DNA of 41,919 nucleotides from a bacterium (GTDB lineage Bacteria > SZUA-79 > Acidulodesulfobacterales > Acidulodesulfobacteraceae): NCBI GenBank assembly GCA_021822625.1, contig JAKAQK010000003.1:1-41919 (forward strand), in the 5' to 3' direction. The translations under genes were made by a program, and so were the position numbers. This document shows, piece by piece, positions 37,257 through 41,919 of the stretch (its first letter is position 1; each line of letters begins with the position of its first letter). The notes below the pieces were generated by a model. The model was not told the origin of the DNA and searched no databases. It saw only the letters and a program-made list of their open reading frames with translations.

Positions 37257-38459
37257 ATGAAGAGCAAAAAAAAACTATACGCAGTTATCGTTATTCTTAT
37301 TATAGCCATCGGATTAGCGGTATATTTGATAAAAAAAACAGGCGCACCGTCATATTCTTATAATTTATACAAAATAAAACCTATAACTATTCAAAAATCG
37401 GTACTGACTACCGGCACGATAAATCCTGTTAATACAATAAATGTAGGGGCTCAAGTTTCAGGTCTTATCAGCAAACTTGATGTCTGGTATAACACCAAAG
37501 TTAAAAAAGGACAGCTTTTAGCAGAAATAGACCCTACTACGTTTATTGAAAAAGTAAATATGGATAAAGCGACATTATCATCGGCACAGGCAAATATCCA
37601 GAAACAGATTGCGCTATTAAATTACGATAAACTAACCTACATCAGAGATAAAAAATTATGGGCGGAAAATCTAATATCTCATTCAACGGAACAAAATGCA
37701 AAAAGCGTTTATCTCCAAGATATAGCTCAGTTAAAATATTTAAAAAGCATAGAAGCATCAGACGAATCCCAACTAAAAATTGATGAAACAAATCTGTCAT
37801 ACTGTAAAATATATTCCCCTGTTAACGGCGTTGTTATAAACGTTGCGGTAGCGGTTGGACAAACCGTAGCATCAAGTTTTCAAACGCCGACGCTTTTTAC
37901 GATTGGCGAAAATATAAGTAAAATGGAAATTGATACGACAACAAACGAAGCAGATCTCGGAGGGATAAAAAAGGGGGATAAAGTCTCATTCACAGTATAC
38001 GCATATCCCGATAAAACATTTTACGGCTCTGTACATAACGTAAGAATTAATCCGACTACCGTTTCAGGCGTTGTAAGCTATAATGTCACTATTTTTTTTG
38101 ACAATGAAAATCATTTACTTTTACCGGGTATGACCGCTATACCTAAAATTTATATTGAAAAAAAATCGAATGTGATTGCCGTGCCGAATACGGCGCTGAG
38201 ATTTGTTCCTTCAAATGAAAATAAATATATATTAAATAAAATTACCGATGAATTAAAATCAGGCGAGGGCGTAGTCTGGATTTTAGAGAAACACAAACCC
38301 ATCCCAGTTATTGTGAAATTAGGGATTAATAACAACAGCTACACTGAAGTAATTTCAAAAAAAATTAAAATAGGCTCAGATGTTATAACAGGACTAAATA
38401 TGCCCGGCAATTTGCCAAATCGGCAGTTTCAAGGACCAAAAAGAAAAATGTTTTTTTAA
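37257..38459 (+). CDS. HlyD/MacA-family periplasmic adaptor subunit
   Basis: N-terminal TM segment, VGAQVSGLISKLDVWYNTKVKKGQLLAEIDPTTF lipoyl-like half, and LSYCKIYSPVNGVVINVAVAVGQTVASSFQTPTLFTIG. Confidence 0.9.
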   Translation: MKSKKKLYAVIVILIIAIGLAVYLIKKTGAPSYSYNLYKIKPITIQKSVLTTGTINPVNTINVGAQVSGLISKLDVWYNTKVKKGQLLAEIDPTTFIEKVNMDKATLSSAQANIQKQIALLNYDKLTYIRDKKLWAENLISHSTEQNAKSVYLQDIAQLKYLKSIEASDESQLKIDETNLSYCKIYSPVNGVVINVAVAVGQTVASSFQTPTLFTIGENISKMEIDTTTNEADLGGIKKGDKVSFTVYAYPDKTFYGSVHNVRINPTTVSGVVSYNVTIFFDNENHLLLPGMTAIPKIYIEKKSNVIAVPNTALRFVPSNENKYILNKITDELKSGEGVVWILEKHKPIPVIVKLGINNNSYTEVISKKIKIGSDVITGLNMPGNLPNRQFQGPKRKMFF

Positions 38460-38555
38460 CTGAATTTTTTTCATTTAACTTACTTAGATTAAATATTTAG
38501 ATTAAATAGTTAAATTAAATACTTAAATTAAATAAAAATAATTTTTCATTAAAAA

Positions 38556-39251
38556 ATGGACAGCAATATAAGCAAAACGGTAATAAGGCTTGAACATATA
38601 GGAATGATTTATAAAACCGGCGCTATCAATTACGAGGCTTTGAAAGATATTAATCTAACTATATATAAAGGTGAATTTTTTTCAATTATGGGCGCATCAG
38701 GTTCCGGAAAATCAACATTAATGAATATTCTTGGCTGTTTAGACCAGCCTACTTCCGGAAAATATTTTCTTGAAGATGAAGATGTTTCTATGCTAAGCAA
38801 AGACCGTCTGGCTGATATAAGGAACAAAAAAATAGGCTTTGTATTTCAAGGCTTTAACCTCATTCAGAGACTTTCCATAATAGAAAATGTTGAATTACCC
38901 CTGTTTTATGCAGGCGTAGCCCATAAAGAAGCCAATATAGAAGCAAAAAAAGCTCTGCGTTTAGTTGATATTGCAGAAAGCAAAGAAAATAATTTTCCAA
39001 ATCAGATATCTGGCGGAGAGCAGCAAAGAGTAGCTATCGCAAGAGCGATAGTTCACAACGCTTCGATAATTATGGCCGACGAACCGACAGGCAACCTCGA
39101 TTCGGTGAGAAGCAACGAACTCATGTCTTTTTTTAAAAAAATAAACGATGAGAGAAACGTTACAATAATACTTGTTACGCATGAACCCGATGTAGCAGCT
39201 TTTGCAAAAAAACATATAATAGTCAAAGACGGCCGTATTGTTGACAATTGA
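38556..39251 (+). CDS. MacB-type ABC transporter ATP-binding protein
   Basis: Walker A MGASGSGKSTLMNILGCLD, signature NQISGGEQQRVAIARAIV, Walker B IIMADEPTGNLDS. Confidence 0.95.
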   Translation: MDSNISKTVIRLEHIGMIYKTGAINYEALKDINLTIYKGEFFSIMGASGSGKSTLMNILGCLDQPTSGKYFLEDEDVSMLSKDRLADIRNKKIGFVFQGFNLIQRLSIIENVELPLFYAGVAHKEANIEAKKALRLVDIAESKENNFPNQISGGEQQRVAIARAIVHNASIIMADEPTGNLDSVRSNELMSFFKKINDERNVTIILVTHEPDVAAFAKKHIIVKDGRIVDN

Positions 39252-39319
39252 CTGACAACCAGAACAGTTAATTGACGTCTATCGCAAATTAAAATTAAAA
39301 TGATATATAATAAAAAATT

Positions 39320-40540
39320 ATGAAATTTCCTATTTTACTTGATATACAATCTGCGTTTAAAACTTTTACAAGAAATAAGGCAAGGTCTTTCCTCACGACG
39401 CTCGGAATAATTATAGGCGTTGCATCGGTAATTGCTACAGTCAGCATAGGTCAGGGCGCATCGGCTTCTATTCAAAATGCTATTAATGCTCTCGGCTCTA
39501 ATCTCTTAATAATACTACCCGGTTCGTCCAATCTCGGCGGCGTGCAGACCGGTTTTGGAGAACTGTCCACATTGACTTTGCAGGATGCCAAGGCAATAAG
39601 GAAACTGCCCGCCGTAAAAACCGACGCGGCAAACATAAGAATGAACGAACAGGTCATATGGAGGGGCAACAACTGGGGAACCTCCGTTATGGGAACAAGT
39701 TCGACATTTCCCATAATAAAAAACTGGCCTGTAACTAAAGGCGAATTTTTCGATAAGCAGCAGGATAATACCGCAGCAAACGTAGCTGTGATAGGAACGA
39801 CTGTTGCGACGCAGCTTTTCGGTCTTATGAATCCCGTGGGTCATATAGTTTTAATACACAATGTGCCGTTTAAAATTATAGGTGAATTAAAGGCAATCGG
39901 ATTTAACGCATTCGGTCAGGACCAGGATGATATCGTAGTTATACCTATAACCACAATGATGGAAAAAATAGCGGGCATATCATGGGTAAATATAATTATG
40001 GTATCGGCAAAATCTAAAAAAGATACAGAGATAGCCCAGAGCCAAATTACCGCTCTTTTAAGACAAAGGCATCATATTCCGCCTCATAAACCGAATGATT
40101 TTTATGTAAGAAATTTAACTCAAATTGCGCAGACGGCGGGTTCAAGCGCTCAGATATTTACAATACTTTTGGCAGCCGTAGCCGCTGTTTCTCTATTGGT
40201 AGGCGGTATCGGAATTATGAATATTATGCTTGTATCCGTTACCGAAAGAACAAAAGAAATCGGTATAAGAATGGCGGTAGGGGCAAAAAAGTACGATATT
40301 CTGAAACAGTTTTTAATTGAATCGTCAGTCTTAAGTTTATTTGGAGGAGTACTGGGCATAGGGCTTGGCGTGGGTATATCCGATTTAATATCGGCTGTCT
40401 CGCCGCTGCATACAATATTAACTATTGAACCCATTATAATATCTATTGTATTTTCAGTAGCTGTAGGGGTCTTTTTCGGCTTTTATCCTGCTTATAAAGC
40501 ATCAAATTTGAATCCAGTCGAAGCTTTGAGATATGAATGA
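39320..40540 (+). CDS. MacB/FtsX-type ABC transporter permease
   Basis: KARSFLTTLGIIIGVASVIATVSIGQGA, SLLVGGIGIMNIMLVSVTERTKEIGIRMAVGAKKYDIL, YPAYKASNLNPVEALRYE. Confidence 0.94.
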   Translation: MKFPILLDIQSAFKTFTRNKARSFLTTLGIIIGVASVIATVSIGQGASASIQNAINALGSNLLIILPGSSNLGGVQTGFGELSTLTLQDAKAIRKLPAVKTDAANIRMNEQVIWRGNNWGTSVMGTSSTFPIIKNWPVTKGEFFDKQQDNTAANVAVIGTTVATQLFGLMNPVGHIVLIHNVPFKIIGELKAIGFNAFGQDQDDIVVIPITTMMEKIAGISWVNIIMVSAKSKKDTEIAQSQITALLRQRHHIPPHKPNDFYVRNLTQIAQTAGSSAQIFTILLAAVAAVSLLVGGIGIMNIMLVSVTERTKEIGIRMAVGAKKYDILKQFLIESSVLSLFGGVLGIGLGVGISDLISAVSPLHTILTIEPIIISIVFSVAVGVFFGFYPAYKASNLNPVEALRYE

Positions 40541-40609
40541 ATAATAAAGAATAAGTAAGAAGTAAGAAGTAATAGATAAAAAGTGTAATAGATAAAAGCT
40601 ATATCTTTA

Positions 40610-41919
40610 TCATATTTCAGCGCTTTTTCGCATAAACAGAACATCGCATATTTCACCGTTCTGTCCATGCGAATCGTTTTTTTCTATAAGCATGCCCTCA
40701 AAAAAGGTGTTTGGAGGAATTTTTAGAGTATGCCGCCGTATTCCATTTTCTCCATTTCTTTTTTTGGCATTTATTGCGGTACTTATTCCTGCATCCGTTT
40801 CATGATAGTCTATGCCGGTTATTATTTTTTCGTCCGCACCGTCGCCGTAAATTATATTTCCTTTTATATAATTTGAGCTTATTGCCTGACTCTTTGAGAG
40901 ACTCAAAAAATTGAGCGTTCTACCGTAAAACTTTCTATGAAAGATATCCTTCTTGTTTAATGAAATATCTCTTAATATTGCAGTCCTCTGCTTTATTATC
41001 TTTGGATTTATTTTAATTTTGTTGCTCATAAGGAATGCTTCCGTTCCTTTTCTATCCGAATAAGAAAATACATGCATGTAATATATGTCCAATTTAGTTA
41101 AATTATTTAACGTTTCTGCAAAACATTCTTCCGTCTCTCCTGGAAAACCTGAAATTATATCGGTGCCTATGGCAGCATCTTTAATTTTTGAATTTATTTT
41201 ATTTATAATAGTCAGATATTCTTCAAAAGTATAATTTCTTTTCATTGCATTAAGTATCTTATTTGAAGCGCTCTGCAGCGGAATATGAAAATGGTTTTGT
41301 ATTTTTTTACTATTTGCCAGAATATTTATTAAATCGTCATTAAAATGAATAGGGTCAATAGAACTGATTCTTATTTTTACCGGAATATTCAGCTCTTCTA
41401 TGGCAATCAGCAGTGCATTAAAATTTTTTTCCGATTTGGCGTCGAAACTATTGTAAGAACCTATATTCATTCCCGAAATAACAATTTCTTTAAATCCGGC
41501 TTCATAATATTCCTTAATCGAAGACAAAACCTCATTGAAATTTAATGACCAACGCGTAGGTCTTGCCTTAGGTATTATGCAGAATGAACATTTTATATCG
41601 CATCCTTCCTGAATTTTTAAATTTGCCCGTATTCTTTTCTGTGCAGAAATAAGCGTTTTTTTTGTATCTGCAAAATTGTTATTATGACGATAATACTCAG
41701 AATTGTTATAATTTGTCAGAATATTTAGTTTGCTTACGTTATCTATTAATTTTATCCCTGAGTTTTTATACTCATCTTTAGTATAAATTTCTTTATTTAA
41801 TTGAGCAAAACATCCCGTAAGAATAATAGCGCTCAGCGGATATTTATTTTTTATCCTGTTCAGCATTCTTTTTGTTTCATTATCTGCTTTTTCCGTAACG
41901 GAACACGTATTGACAAGAA
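40610..41919 (-). CDS. MiaB/MtaB-type tRNA methylthiotransferase, 5' end truncated by the window edge
   Basis: Radical SAM EGCDIKCSFCIIPKARP, IGTDIISGFPGETEECF. The reading frame stays open upstream of the called ATG (41866) as ...FLVNTCSVTEKADNETKRMLN, a conserved UPF0004 motif, so the true start lies beyond 41919. Confidence 0.9.
   Translation of the reverse strand, partial: LVNTCSVTEKADNETKRMLNRIKNKYPLSAIILTGCFAQLNKEIYTKDEYKNSGIKLIDNVSKLNILTNYNNSEYYRHNNNFADTKKTLISAQKRIRANLKIQEGCDIKCSFCIIPKARPTRWSLNFNEVLSSIKEYYEAGFKEIVISGMNIGSYNSFDAKSEKNFNALLIAIEELNIPVKIRISSIDPIHFNDDLINILANSKKIQNHFHIPLQSASNKILNAMKRNYTFEEYLTIINKINSKIKDAAIGTDIISGFPGETEECFAETLNNLTKLDIYYMHVFSYSDRKGTEAFLMSNKIKINPKIIKQRTAILRDISLNKKDIFHRKFYGRTLNFLSLSKSQAISSNYIKGNIIYGDGADEKIITGIDYHETDAGISTAINAKKRNGENGIRRHTLKIPPNTFFEGMLIEKNDSHGQNGEICDVLFMRKSAEI

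Noticed and set aside
35414-40540. TolC-MacA-MacB-like operon as a novel system
   Set aside because: Standard tripartite efflux/secretion architecture with canonical motifs; the substrate is unknown but nothing is structurally unusual.
40610-41866. Taking the ORF-track ATG at 41866 as the real start of the methylthiotransferase
   Set aside because: The conserved upstream motif VNTCSVTEKADNETKR is in frame to the window edge, so the gene is truncated by the window rather than starting there.

Overview
The window is about 42 kb of a low-GC bacterial chromosome. It looks like an anaerobic, deltaproteobacterium-like lineage; that placement is inferred from gene content only. On the minus strand there is a proteostasis/translation block (archaeal-type thrS, tig, clpP, clpX, HU), three tRNA genes (Leu-UAG, Asp-GUC, Val-UAC), a complete seven-gene flavin oxidoreductase/heterodisulfide reductase cluster (hdrC-hdrB-hdrA-flxD-flxC-flxB-flxA), an AddA/AddB-like helicase-nuclease pair, rimO, and an edge-truncated MtaB/MiaB-type methylthiotransferase. 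On the plus strand there is an Nramp-like transporter, a STAS-like (DUF4325-type) gene, and a TolC-MacA-MacB-like efflux operon. Other genes are a B12-binding radical SAM protein resembling HpnR, a ROK kinase and a secreted PQQ-type beta-propeller. The points most worth a second look are: (i) an archaeal-type ThrRS with a DTD-like editing domain in a bacterial context; (ii) a tail-to-tail overlapping STAS-like/GHKL-ATPase gene pair, a possible switch module; (iii) two GC-richer structured intergenic islands (about 6.82-7.02 kb with a perfect 15-bp-arm palindrome, and about 10.1-10.4 kb with nested hairpins and a three-way-junction fold); (iv) AT-rich minisatellites of many different periods in nearly every long spacer, including two cases where a gene's 3' end is itself the repeated unit; and (v) in-frame low-complexity insertions in RimO, AddA and AddB. 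All calls were made by eye from the sequence; no database searches were run.
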